Source: Planctomycetota bacterium
GTDB lineage: Bacteria; Planctomycetota; MHYJ01; WSZJ01; JACPWG01
Direction: 5' to 3'
Length of the DNA: 64,000 nucleotides
Assembly (NCBI GenBank): GCA_016197205.1
Contig: JACPWG010000144.1
Location: forward strand, 86,532 to 150,531
In this document: positions 17,033 to 25,224 of the stretch, one piece after another
Layout: every line of letters starts with the position of its first letter
Position numbering within the stretch: position 1 is the stretch's first letter
Translations under genes and position numbers: made by a program
Notes under the pieces: model-generated
Seen by the model: the letters and a program-made list of their open reading frames with translations, nothing else
What the model was told of the DNA's origin: nothing
Database searches by the model: none

Positions 17033-18190
17033 CTACTTGAGCCGGAAGGCCGCGCCGAGACCGGCCCCCATCTCCTCGGGCGTGATCTTGCCGTCGCCGT
17101 CCGCGTCCAGCGCCTCGAACACGTTGCTCTTCCCCGCCCATTCCTCGCGGGTGATGAAGCCGTCGCCGTCGAGGTCGAAGACCGTGAACAGGCTCTTCGT
17201 GACGCCCGCGGCCTCGCCCTGGACCTTTTCCATGAGCAGCTTCTCGAGCGCGACGATCGCCTTCGTGAAGCCGTCGATCCCTTCGGCCAGCTTGTCCTTG
17301 GCCATCGGGTCGGCCTCGTGCATCCGGCGGAAGGTCGCTTCGTCCACCGGGGTCTTCGGGATGTCCAGCTTCGCCGCGGCGGCCGGATCCAGCTTGCGCA
17401 CCAGCGGCTCCTGCCGGGAGCCCAGCTCCGTGAGCAGCTTCGGCGCGATCGTGAGCAGGTCGCAGCCGGCCAGCTCGATGATCTCGCTCGTGTTCCGGAA
17501 GCTCGCGCCCATCACCTCGGTCTTGTACCCGTGCTTCCGGTAGTAGTTGTAGATCTTCGTCACGGAGACCACGCCCGGGTCCTCCGTGGGCGCGAACTCC
17601 TTCTTGCCGGTCGTCTTCACGTAGTAGTCGAGGATCCGCCCCACGAACGGGGAGATCAGCCGCACGCCCGCCTCGGCGCACGCCACCGCCTGGTGGTGGC
17701 CGAAGAGCAGCGTCAGGTTGCAGTGGATGCCTTCCTTCTCCAGGATCTCGGCCGCCTTGATGCCTTCCCAGGTCGAGGCGAGCTTGATGAGCACGCGTTC
17801 GCGCGACATGCCGGCCGCCTCGTACTGCTTGATCAGGAACCGGCCCTTCTCCACCGACCCCTTGGTGTCGAAGGAGAGGCGCGCGTCGACTTCCGTCGAG
17901 ACGCGGCCCGGGACGATCTTGAGGATCCGCAGGCCGAACTCGACCGCGAGCCGGTCCAGCGCCATCTTGACGACCGCTTCGCGCGAAGCGGCGCCGCCGA
18001 GCTGGCCCTTCGCCCAGGAGATGGCGCCCTTCACGACGTCGTCGTACTCGGGCATCTGCGCCGCCGCCGTGATGAGGGACGGATTCGTGGTGGCGTCACG
18101 CGGCTTGAACTGCTGGATCGAGTTGATGTCGCCCGTGTCCGCGACCACCACGGTGTAGTCCTTGAGGGCTTCGAGCTGTGTCCGACCCAT
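17033..18190 (-). CDS. tal: Transaldolase with C-terminal EF-hand pair
   Basis: 385 aa. Residues ~1-315 are a TalB-type class I aldolase of the pentose phosphate pathway. Landmarks are DATTNPSLIT (~31-40), the Schiff-base Lys in RVLIKLASTWEGIKAAE (~130) and CNLTLLFGHHQAVACAEAGV. The C-terminal ~60 residues contain two canonical Ca-binding loops, DLDGDGFITREEW and DADGDGKITPEEM. Such fusions are known in some cyanobacteria. It suggests calcium-responsive stability or activity, an inference. ATG 18190 has a perfect GGAGGA 7 bases upstream; the frame open to 18373 reads through an inverted repeat. Confidence 0.95.
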   Translation of the reverse strand: MGRTQLEALKDYTVVVADTGDINSIQQFKPRDATTNPSLITAAAQMPEYDDVVKGAISWAKGQLGGAASREAVVKMALDRLAVEFGLRILKIVPGRVSTEVDARLSFDTKGSVEKGRFLIKQYEAAGMSRERVLIKLASTWEGIKAAEILEKEGIHCNLTLLFGHHQAVACAEAGVRLISPFVGRILDYYVKTTGKKEFAPTEDPGVVSVTKIYNYYRKHGYKTEVMGASFRNTSEIIELAGCDLLTIAPKLLTELGSRQEPLVRKLDPAAAAKLDIPKTPVDEATFRRMHEADPMAKDKLAEGIDGFTKAIVALEKLLMEKVQGEAAGVTKSLFTVFDLDGDGFITREEWAGKSNVFEALDADGDGKITPEEMGAGLGAAFRLK

Positions 18191-18250
18191 GAATTGTCCT
18201 CCGGTAGAAAAGCGCTTCGGAAGTGGCAACGCCCCACGCGGCCACTGGAT

Positions 18251-18371
18251 AGGCCCGTAAAGGAACAAGTCAGGCACTCCCGCCGGTCCGTGCAGGCCGG
18301 CAAGCCCGCACCACAAGGATCTCTTCCCTCCGACGAAAGTGCCGATCCCTGAGTTATTCCTGTACGGGCCC
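18251..18371. repeat. Imperfect inverted repeat upstream of transaldolase
   Basis: Left arm 18251-18276 (GGCCCGTAAAGGAACAAGTC...) and right arm 18339-18371 (...GAGTTATTCCTGTACGGGCC) are inverted, with a few mismatches, about 62 bp apart. The core CCCTGA-TTATT resembles the palindrome at 31741-31786. It lies in the tal 5' region, so it may sit in the tal leader mRNA. Confidence 0.6.
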
Positions 18372-18478
18372 ATGGTCCGGGCGCGGCCTCCGCTGCCCCG
18401 CCGTCAACCGGTCTCCGGGAAACCGTCCCCCGGCCTCTCGCCGCCTCGCCCGCGGGCGAACGTTCCCCGCACCTCAAC

Positions 18479-19639
18479 TCAACGCCGTCCCGGCTTCGCC
18501 TTGCTTTCCCCCCGTGCGGGGGCAGGCTTCGTGATCCACAGGTAGTCCGCGGCCGGCGCGCCCAACACTTCCGGCCACTCCACGTGTTCCCCTTGTGCGA
18601 CCTCGAGGGAGACCACGGTCCTCGTCTTCACACGCAGGGCCTTCGCGACCCGGTCCGGAATGCCGACGCGGTATTCGATGTGCCCCGTCCCGGCGAGCAC
18701 GACCATCCGCAGCGTTCGCCGCTCCTCCGCGCGGAAGAACCGCACCACCGAGTCGGCCATGGTTTCGTCCCAGACGCACATCGCCTGGTAGCTGAACTCG
18801 CTCGCCGCGTGGCCCGAGCCCGCGAGCCGGGCCATCGCCTGGCGGAAGTGCTCGCGATGCTCCGGCACGTCGATGTCCATCTCGGGCAGAGAGGCGCGCT
18901 CCTTCTGGGAAAGCCCCGCCAACCCGGAGCGGCCCACCTTGCGAACGAGGTCGCGCGGCGCGTTCAGCGCCACCAGCGGCAGCCCGTGCCGGCGCGCGAA
19001 CTCGAGGATCGGCCGGTACAGCTTGTAGTCGAAGCCCCACGTCTCCTTCCAGTTCACCTCGCGCAGGAACTGCTCCTCGGTCAGGAGCCCCGCGACGAAC
19101 CGGTCGAGCGTGAGCTGGCACGAGCGCGGAAACATCTCCATGCCGATCGCGACGTCGGGCTGCTGCTCGTACATCGCCTCGAGCACGGCGAGCTGGTTGC
19201 CGTGATGGGCAGGGTTGTCGTGGCTCTCGGCGACGTATACGATGCGCGTGTCGGCCAGCGTCTCGTACAGGTCCGCGGGCTCGCCGATGGCGAGATCGCG
19301 GGTCTGAATGACGGTGTCGAGCAATTGCTCATAGGACCGGCCGCCGAGCGTGGCGGCAGCCGCCAGGACCGCAGGGTCGCGGCGGGCCAGTTCGCGTGAC
19401 GCCCCGTCGACCTCCCGGACCACAAGCTGCTCGATGTCCTTGCGCAGGTGATCCAGCTCCTTCTCCAGCCGCTCCGCGGCCGCGCGCGCCGCGTCGCGGG
19501 CCAGCTCGCGGTCCCCGGCCCGCGAGGGCGGCTCGCTGGGCGGGGCGGCGAGCAAGACCCCGGCCGACGCGGCGACCGCGAAGAGAGCCGTCGCGGTACC
19601 CGAGAGCGGGTTCCCACGCGGGAGAGACAGGACGGGCAT
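18479..19639 (-). CDS. ChaN-like (DUF399, haem-binding) exported protein
   Basis: 386 aa. N-terminal signal or anchor (TATALFAVAASAGVLLAAPPS, ~15-35), then a coiled-coil-prone stretch (LEKELDHLRKDIEQLVVREV). The ChaN/Cofac_haem_bdg domain starts at IVYVAESHDNPAHHGNQLAVL (~117) with the conserved acidic-His pattern. IGMEMFPRSCQ, ALNAPRDLVRKV and VVLAGTGHIEYRVGIPDRVA (~330) are further family blocks. Members bind haem and are exported lipoproteins; there is no obvious lipobox Cys here. ATG 19639 has GAGGAGAA upstream. It is divergent from thrC across 143 bp, so promoters for both directions should lie there. Confidence 0.85.
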   Translation of the reverse strand: MPVLSLPRGNPLSGTATALFAVAASAGVLLAAPPSEPPSRAGDRELARDAARAAAERLEKELDHLRKDIEQLVVREVDGASRELARRDPAVLAAAATLGGRSYEQLLDTVIQTRDLAIGEPADLYETLADTRIVYVAESHDNPAHHGNQLAVLEAMYEQQPDVAIGMEMFPRSCQLTLDRFVAGLLTEEQFLREVNWKETWGFDYKLYRPILEFARRHGLPLVALNAPRDLVRKVGRSGLAGLSQKERASLPEMDIDVPEHREHFRQAMARLAGSGHAASEFSYQAMCVWDETMADSVVRFFRAEERRTLRMVVLAGTGHIEYRVGIPDRVAKALRVKTRTVVSLEVAQGEHVEWPEVLGAPAADYLWITKPAPARGESKAKPGRR

Positions 19640-19782
19640 GAGGATTCTCCTCGTCTCCAGGGCTTGATAAGGAGGGCACATGCTAGTCGGAAGGCCCCTC
19701 TCTGTCAAAGGAAACCTGCCCGGTTTTTCTTGCCGCGCCCCGCGCCGAATGATACCTTCATTTGCTTCCAAGGGATTCCACC

Positions 19783-21024
19783 ATGAGCCCCGCCCCCTTT
19801 CACCTCGAGTGCATCGCCTGCGCCCGGCGCCACGGCGCCGATCCTCCCGGCTTCGCCTGCGAGGCGTGCGGCTCCCTCCTCACCGTCGTCTACGAACCCG
19901 GGGCCTTTCGGGAGAGCGCACGGCCCAAAGGCTGGAGCGGGCAAGCGACCGGCGTGTGGCGCTACCGCGGCGCGCTGCCCGTTGCGACCGAGGCCGCGGC
20001 CGTCACGCTCGCGGAAGGGAACACGCGTCTCCACCGCTGCCCCCGACTCGGCGAGAAGCTCGGCCTCGACGGCCTCCATGTGAAGACCGAGGGGGACAAC
20101 CCGACAGGGTCGTTCAAGGATCGGGGGATGACCGTCGGGGTCACGAAGGCCGTGGAGCGAGGCGCGCGCACCGTGCTCTGCGCCTCGACCGGCAACACGT
20201 CCGCCTCGCTCGCCGCCTACGCGGCACGCGCGGGGCTGCGCGCGGTGGTCCTCATTCCGGCCGGCCAGATCGCGTTCGGCAAGCTCGCCCAGGCGGTCGT
20301 GCACGGCGCGCGCGTCGTGCAGCTCCGCGGGAATTTCGACGAAGGGCTGGCCCTGGCCATCAGGCTGGCGGCTGAGCGCAAGGACCTGTACCTGCTCAAC
20401 TCGATCAATCCGTATCGCCTCGAGGGGCAGAAGACCCTCGCGTACGAATTGTACGAACAGCTCGGACAGCGCGCGCCGGACGTCGTCATCGCACCGGTCG
20501 GGAACGCCGGCAACCTGAGCGCGATCTGGAAGGGCTTCCAGGAGCTGGCCGCCCTCGGCCTCATCGGGCGTCTCCCGCGCCTCGTCGGCGTGCAGGCCGA
20601 GTGCGCCGCGCCGGTCGTGGCCGCGTGGAAGGCCGGCCGGGACAGGCCCGAGCCCTGGCCGCGGCCGGAAACGCTGGCGACGGCGATCCGCATCGGCGCG
20701 CCCGTGTGCGGCGTGAAGGTCCTGCGCGCGCTCCGTGATTCCGGCGGCTCGGCCCTCGCGGTGAGCGACGCGGAGATCGTCGAGGCGCAGCGCCGGCTCG
20801 CGCGCACCGAGGGCCTCTTCATCGAACCGGGGAGCGCCGCAGCGATCGCCGGTCTCTCGCGACTCGCGGCGGAGGCTGCGCTGCCGCGGGACGCGACCAT
20901 CGTCTGCGTTGCCACCGGCGCGGGCTTGAAGGACCCCGACACCGCGATTAAGCACGGGGACCCGCCGGTCGAGGCGGACGCGACGATGCAAGCCCTGGAG
21001 AGATTGCTGATTGATGATTTCTGA
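19783..21024 (+). CDS. thrC: Threonine synthase
   Basis: PLP enzyme converting O-phosphohomoserine to threonine. 413 aa. N-terminal zinc-ribbon-like CIACARRHGADPPGFACEACGS, then the PLP-binding Lys in NPTGSFKDRGM (~111), the phosphate loop STGNTSASLAAYAARAG, APVGNAGNLSAIWKGF (~245) and a C-terminal IEPGSAAAIAGL. AAGGGA precedes ATG 19783. The final codons (LLIDDF) are encoded by the first words of the ATTGCTGATT repeat, so the repeat has intruded into the gene's end. It begins the thrC-hom-aspartokinase block, which supplies three of the five threonine-pathway steps. Confidence 0.94.
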   Translation: MSPAPFHLECIACARRHGADPPGFACEACGSLLTVVYEPGAFRESARPKGWSGQATGVWRYRGALPVATEAAAVTLAEGNTRLHRCPRLGEKLGLDGLHVKTEGDNPTGSFKDRGMTVGVTKAVERGARTVLCASTGNTSASLAAYAARAGLRAVVLIPAGQIAFGKLAQAVVHGARVVQLRGNFDEGLALAIRLAAERKDLYLLNSINPYRLEGQKTLAYELYEQLGQRAPDVVIAPVGNAGNLSAIWKGFQELAALGLIGRLPRLVGVQAECAAPVVAAWKAGRDRPEPWPRPETLATAIRIGAPVCGVKVLRALRDSGGSALAVSDAEIVEAQRRLARTEGLFIEPGSAAAIAGLSRLAAEAALPRDATIVCVATGAGLKDPDTAIKHGDPPVEADATMQALERLLIDDF

Positions 21025-21369
21025 TTGCTGATTGCTGATTGACGGCGCACTCGCCGATCGTCGATCCAGCAATTGCCCGCCGTGTCGCGCGCAGTCCGCG
21101 CCGCATTCCGTGTCACGGCCGCACAGAAGATCGTTTTTTCAGCAACACGGTTTCTCCGGTAGGCCATCGGTTGCAAGACCAAACCCGAGGGAAACGAAGG
21201 ACGCGCTGAGACCGCTCCCTCACGGTCGCGGTTCGGATCGGCTGTGCCAGTCGATTCTCCAGAGTTCGTCGTTCGGTGTCTTCGGCGTCTTCGGTGGCCC
21301 GTCCCTTTGGTTGCGGCCGGGGGCGGCGTTGCGGCCCAATCAGCAATCAGCAATCGGACATCAGCAATG
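21002..21369. repeat. AT-rich inverted word repeat spanning the thrC-hom junction
   Basis: Left arm 21002-21041 is a run of ATTGCTGATT units; right arm 21337-21369 carries the complement (AATCAGCAATCAGCAATC, ATCAGCAATG). Together they bracket ~295 bp. The left arm encodes the last codons of thrC and the right arm includes the hom start codon, so pairing could hide the hom start in mRNA. That is an inference. Confidence 0.75.
21211..21236 (+). repeat. Dispersed repeat ACCGCTCCCTCACGGTCGCG
   Basis: 26-bp imperfect hairpin word in the thrC-hom gap. Near-identical copies lie at 63041-63063 (inverted) and 63177-63202. No coding or promoter features; role unknown. Confidence 0.55.
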
Positions 21370-22365
21370 AGAGTGGTTCTCTTCGGCCTCGGCGTGGTCG
21401 GGCGCAGCTTCGTCCGGCTGCTCGCGGAACGGTCGGAGCACTTGGTGCGCGTCTACGGGATGCGCCCAAGGATCGTAGCAGCCGCGGACAGCGCCGGCCT
21501 CGCGGTCGACCCGCGCGGCCTCGAGCCGGCCGCGCTCCTCGCGACGAAGGAGCGTGGCGCGGGCTTGGCCGGCGGCGCCGATGCCGACGCTCGGGCAGCC
21601 CGGTTGCGCGAGCTGGACGCCGAAGTGTACGTCGACGCGCTCCCGACCGACACGGCGACCGGGGAGCCCGCGATGACCTACCTGCGCGCGGCCTTGAGCT
21701 CGGGCAAGCATGCGATCTGCGCGAACAAGGGCCCGCTCGCGCTTGCCCATCCGGCCCTGGCCGAGCTGGCCGCGCACAACGGCGTCACGCTCCGCTTCAG
21801 CGCGACCGTCGGAGGCGGGACGCCGGTGCTCGACTTCGCCGATCGCTGCCGGCAGGGAGACCGTGTCCTCTCGCTCCGCGGCATCCTGAACGGGACGACG
21901 AACTACATCCTTTCGCGCATGACGCGCGAGGGGACTTCGTTTGACGCCGCGCTGGCAGCAGCGCAGGCCGCCGGCTACGCGGAGACCGACCCGTCCGCGG
22001 ACGTGGACGGCCTCGACACCGCGCGCAAGCTCGTGATCCTCGCGAACGCGGTCATGGGCCGGCGGGCGACGCTCCGGGACTGCGCGCTGCGCGGGATCCG
22101 CGGCGTATCGGCGGAGGAGGTGCGTGACGCGGTCGCGCGCGGCGGCGAGCTGAAGCTGATCGGCTCCATCGGGGAGCGACTGGAGGTCGCCCCGCGCTGG
22201 GTGTCGCGCGACGATCCCCTTTGCGTCGGCGGCACGCTGAACGCCGTTTCCCTGGTGTGCGAGACCTCCGGGGAAAAGACCATCGCAGGCAAGGGCGCCG
22301 GCGGACCGGAGACGGCGACCGCCATCTTGCGGGACCTGCTCGAGATCCGGGAGAAGCTCCGATGA
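21367..22365 (+). CDS. hom: Homoserine dehydrogenase
   Basis: 332 aa. NAD(P)-dependent reduction of aspartate semialdehyde to homoserine. Rossmann motif VVLFGLGVVGRSFV at the N-terminus; CANKGPLAL (~115), FSATVGGGTPVL (~140), LRGILNGTTNYILSRM (~168) and AQAAGYAETDPSADVDGLD (~195) form the active site. A C-terminal ACT domain is absent: the protein ends soon after GAGGPETATAILRDLLEI, so threonine feedback would have to act elsewhere. ATG 21367 is at the edge of the right repeat arm; the upstream frame to 21244 is not family-like. Its stop overlaps the aspartate kinase start (ATGA). Confidence 0.93.
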   Translation: MRVVLFGLGVVGRSFVRLLAERSEHLVRVYGMRPRIVAAADSAGLAVDPRGLEPAALLATKERGAGLAGGADADARAARLRELDAEVYVDALPTDTATGEPAMTYLRAALSSGKHAICANKGPLALAHPALAELAAHNGVTLRFSATVGGGTPVLDFADRCRQGDRVLSLRGILNGTTNYILSRMTREGTSFDAALAAAQAAGYAETDPSADVDGLDTARKLVILANAVMGRRATLRDCALRGIRGVSAEEVRDAVARGGELKLIGSIGERLEVAPRWVSRDDPLCVGGTLNAVSLVCETSGEKTIAGKGAGGPETATAILRDLLEIREKLR

Positions 22366-23774
22366 AGCGCGTGATGAAATTCGGCGGCACGTCGGTCGGG
22401 GACGGCGAGCGCATCGAGCGCGCGGCCTCGCTCGTCGCGGCCGCCGTCGCCCGCGGGGACCTGCCCCTCGTCGTCGTTTCCGCCATGAACGACACCACCG
22501 ACGACCTGCTCGCCGCGTGCGAGCACGCCCGGCGCGGCCGGCACGACCAGGCCGCCCAGGCGGTCCATCGCATCGCGACGGCCCATCTCGACGCCGTCCG
22601 GCGGGCGGTGCGCGAGGGCGCGGTCCGCGACGGGCTCTTGAGCACGACGCGCGAGCAGCTCGGCGAGTTGGAAAAGGTTCTCACCGGCATCGCCTTCGTC
22701 GGAGAGCTGACGCCGCGCAGCCGCGACTTCGTGCTTTCGTTCGGCGAGCGGCTGTCGACGCCGATCCTGGCCGGTGCGCTCGCGGCGCGCGGCCTTCCGG
22801 CGCGTGCCTTCACGGGGAAGGAGGCGGGCATCCTCACCGACTCGCGTTTCGGCGAGGCGAGGCCGCTCGTCGCCTCCACCCGCCACCAGCTCCGCGAGCG
22901 GCTGGGCGCCCTGGTCGAGAGCGGCACGATCCCGGTCGTCACCGGCTTCATCGCGGCGGACCAGCACGGGACGCCGACCACGATCGGGCGGGGAGGCTCG
23001 GATTTCACCGCGACCCTTCTTGGCGCGGCGCTGGAGGTCGGCGAGATCGAGCTATGGTCCGACGTGGACGGCCTCCTGAGCGCCGATCCGCGGGTCGTGC
23101 CCGACGCCCGGCTGCTCGAAGAGCTGTCCTACGCCGAGGCGATGGAAATGGCCTTCTTCGGGGCGAAGACGATGCCCCCGGGCGCGCTGGAGATGGCGTC
23201 GGAGGCGGGCATCCCGGTGCGCGTCCGCAACTGCGCGCGGCCCGAGCGGACCGGGACCGCGATCATCGAGGCGCAAAAGGTCCACGCGGGATCGATCGTC
23301 AAGACGGTCCTTTCGATCCGCAAAGTCGGCCTCGTCACCGTGAGCGGCGGCGGGATGGCGGGCGTGCCCGGCACCGCGGCCCGCGTCTTCGACATCCTGG
23401 GGGAGGCCCGCGCGAACGTCCTCATGGTCTCCCAAGGCTCGTCGGAGGTGAACATCACCGTGGTGCTGCCGAGCGACGCGATGGACCGCGCGGTCAACGC
23501 GCTCGAGCTGGGCATGCTCGGGGGCGGCGCGGTCCGGGAGGTCGTGCGCGAGGACGACGTCGCGATCGTCGCGTGCGTGGGGGCCGGGATGAAGGGGACG
23601 CCGGGCGTCGCCGCGCGCGTCTTCACGGCAGTCGCCGGCGCCGGCGTGAACGTCCACATGATCGCGCAGGGCTCGTCGGAGCTGAACATCTCGTTCGTCG
23701 TGCGCGAGGCGGACGCGGACCGCGCCGTGCGCGCGCTGCACGCGGAGTTCGTCGCGCGGGACGCGAAAGGCTGA
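22362..23774 (+). CDS. lysC: Aspartate kinase
   Basis: 470 aa. Phosphorylates aspartate, the entry step to Lys/Thr/Met. KFGGTSVGDGERIERA at the N-terminus, FVGELTPRSRDFVLSFGERLS (~112), TTIGRGGSDFTATLLGAAL (~205), LWSDVDGLLSADPR (~232) and LSYAEAMEMAFFGAKTM (~255) are family signatures. The C-terminus has two ACT modules (VSGGGMAGVPGTAARVFDIL; VGAGMKGTPGVAARVFTAVA) for amino-acid feedback. Its start overlaps the hom stop by ATGA, so the two are translationally coupled. Whether Lys or Thr regulates it cannot be told from sequence alone. Confidence 0.94.
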   Translation: MKRVMKFGGTSVGDGERIERAASLVAAAVARGDLPLVVVSAMNDTTDDLLAACEHARRGRHDQAAQAVHRIATAHLDAVRRAVREGAVRDGLLSTTREQLGELEKVLTGIAFVGELTPRSRDFVLSFGERLSTPILAGALAARGLPARAFTGKEAGILTDSRFGEARPLVASTRHQLRERLGALVESGTIPVVTGFIAADQHGTPTTIGRGGSDFTATLLGAALEVGEIELWSDVDGLLSADPRVVPDARLLEELSYAEAMEMAFFGAKTMPPGALEMASEAGIPVRVRNCARPERTGTAIIEAQKVHAGSIVKTVLSIRKVGLVTVSGGGMAGVPGTAARVFDILGEARANVLMVSQGSSEVNITVVLPSDAMDRAVNALELGMLGGGAVREVVREDDVAIVACVGAGMKGTPGVAARVFTAVAGAGVNVHMIAQGSSELNISFVVREADADRAVRALHAEFVARDAKG

Positions 23775-23803
23775 TGCGCTGAGGCATGGCCGCGAAGACG
23801 CAC

Positions 23804-23871
23804 TTTGACAGGATAACAGGATGGACAGGATCAAGCGATCCATATCCCGTTGATCCTGTTATCCTGTCAAA
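23804..23871. repeat. 19-bp perfect inverted repeat built from ACAGGAT words
   Basis: TTTGACAGGATAACAGGAT (23804-23822) is perfectly complementary to 23853-23871. An inner CAGGATCAA/TTGATCCTG pair offers an alternative stem. It lies between the aspartate kinase and MBL genes. No T-run of terminator length follows, although it could slow transcription. Confidence 0.85.
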
Positions 23872-23930
23872 ACAAAGTCGTCGTCCGCGAACTTCTGGAA
23901 TCGCAAGCCAGGGAAAGTGAGCATCCCCCG

Positions 23931-24554
23931 ATGATCATCGAAGCCTGTTCGGTCGGGCCGTTCGTGATGAACGCCTACCTCGTCGGCTCGGCGGCGAGCG
24001 GGGACGCCGTGCTGATCGACGCGGGGGACGAAATCGACCGGCTGCTCGGCCTGGCGAAAAAAAAGGGCCTGACGGTCCGCGGGATCCTGACGACCCACGG
24101 CCACATCGACCACGTCGGCGCGGCCGAGGACTGCCGCAGAAAGACCGGCGCGCCTCTCTACCTGCACAAGGACGACCTGCGCTGGGTCGAGTCCCTCGAC
24201 CGGCAGGCGGCGATGTTCGGCCTCCCCGCGCCCGAGCCGCCGACGGTGGACCGGTTCCTGGAAGACGGCCAAACGCTGACGATCTCCGACCTCTCGTTCA
24301 AGGTACTGCACGTCCCCGGCCACAGCCGCGGCCACGTCGCTTTCGTTTCGGGAGACAAGGCGTGGGTCGGCGACTGCCTCTTCCGCGGCTCGGTCGGCCG
24401 AACCGACCTCCCGGGAGGGTCCCACGAGACACTGCTCGCCTCGATTCGGGAAAGGCTCCTGCCGCTCGGGGACGAGGTGATCGTCTACCCCGGGCACGGC
24501 CCGTCCACGACGATGGGGCGCGAGCGAAAGAGCAATCCGTTTCTGAACGAGTGA
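23931..24554 (+). CDS. MBL-fold metallo-hydrolase (glyoxalase II-like)
   Basis: 207 aa, a complete small metallo-beta-lactamase-fold hydrolase. TTHGHIDHVGA gives the HxHxDH zinc motif (~60-70); HVPGHSRGHVAFV the third His (~128); VGDCLFRGSVGRTDLPGG the bridging Asp (~145); and VYPGHGPSTTMGRERKSNPFL the last His. Typical hydroxyacylglutathione-hydrolase-like thioesterase of the cytosol; exact substrate unknown. ATG 23931 is chosen because homology (FVMNAYLVGS) begins at once; upstream frame runs through the repeat. Confidence 0.9.
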   Translation: MIIEACSVGPFVMNAYLVGSAASGDAVLIDAGDEIDRLLGLAKKKGLTVRGILTTHGHIDHVGAAEDCRRKTGAPLYLHKDDLRWVESLDRQAAMFGLPAPEPPTVDRFLEDGQTLTISDLSFKVLHVPGHSRGHVAFVSGDKAWVGDCLFRGSVGRTDLPGGSHETLLASIRERLLPLGDEVIVYPGHGPSTTMGRERKSNPFLNE

Positions 24555-24627
24555 GGCCCGCCCGGTGGAGGCCCACGGACCCGGGCCTTCGCGGCGCCCC
24601 GGGGCCCTCTTCGGTCGAGTGAGCGCC

Positions 24628-25209
24628 ATGCTGGGACTTCTCTACGACACGCCGGCCGACTGGGCGCCGCGCGTCCTCGAGCGACCGGCCGAGTTGCTGC
24701 TCGACCATCTCTTCTGCGAGCGCAAGGCCGCCGCGATGGCGGCCCACACCGCGCGCTGCCACGGCGATCGGTTTCCCGTGCTGCGCGGAAAAATGGCCGA
24801 CCTCGCCGCCGAGGAGCTGGAACACGCGCGCAGGGTCGAGGGTTTCCTGAAGGAGTATCCGCCGATCACCCCGGTGAGAGGCGGGAACCGGTACGCGCAG
24901 GAAATCCGGCGACTCTGGCATCGTCCCGGCCGGGACGCCTTCCTCGACATGCTCCTCGTCATGAGCCTGATCGAGGCGCGCAGCGCGGAACGTTTCCGCC
25001 TCCTCGCGGACCACGCGCGCGGCTCCGCGCTCGGCGCCTTCTACGAGGACCTGTACGCGAGCGAAGTCCATCACCACGCGCTCTTCGTCGGCCTGGGCGC
25101 CGACTTCTTCGGGGAGCCGGCCGCGGCGCGGCGCCTCCAGGAAATGCGGGTCGCCGAGGCCGAGCTGACCCGCTCGATGCCGGCCGCGCCGAGAATCCAC
25201 TACCTCTGA
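24628..25209 (+). CDS. miaE: tRNA-(2-methylthio-N6-isopentenyladenosine) hydroxylase MiaE-like
   Basis: 193 aa. Non-haem diiron monooxygenase acting on position 37 of tRNAs. The four-helix-bundle ligands are visible: Glu in DHLFCERKAA (~30), ExxH in AEELEHARR (~65), Glu in SLIEARSAERF (~115) and ExxH in ASEVHHHALF (~145). Ends TRSMPAAPRIHYL, like family members. ATG 24628 follows a weak site; the upstream reading to 24565 does not match the family. Only 15 bp before the next gene, so probably cotranscribed with it. Upstream modification genes (miaA/miaB) are not in the window. Confidence 0.85.
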   Translation: MLGLLYDTPADWAPRVLERPAELLLDHLFCERKAAAMAAHTARCHGDRFPVLRGKMADLAAEELEHARRVEGFLKEYPPITPVRGGNRYAQEIRRLWHRPGRDAFLDMLLVMSLIEARSAERFRLLADHARGSALGAFYEDLYASEVHHHALFVGLGADFFGEPAAARRLQEMRVAEAELTRSMPAAPRIHYL

Positions 25210-25224
25210 CCGGGGCGCGTCCCG

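Noticed and set aside
23804..23871. Terminator of the threonine block
   Set aside because: Only a few bases of A/T follow the stem and the word composition matches the junction-repeat architecture seen at gaps that clearly are not terminators.
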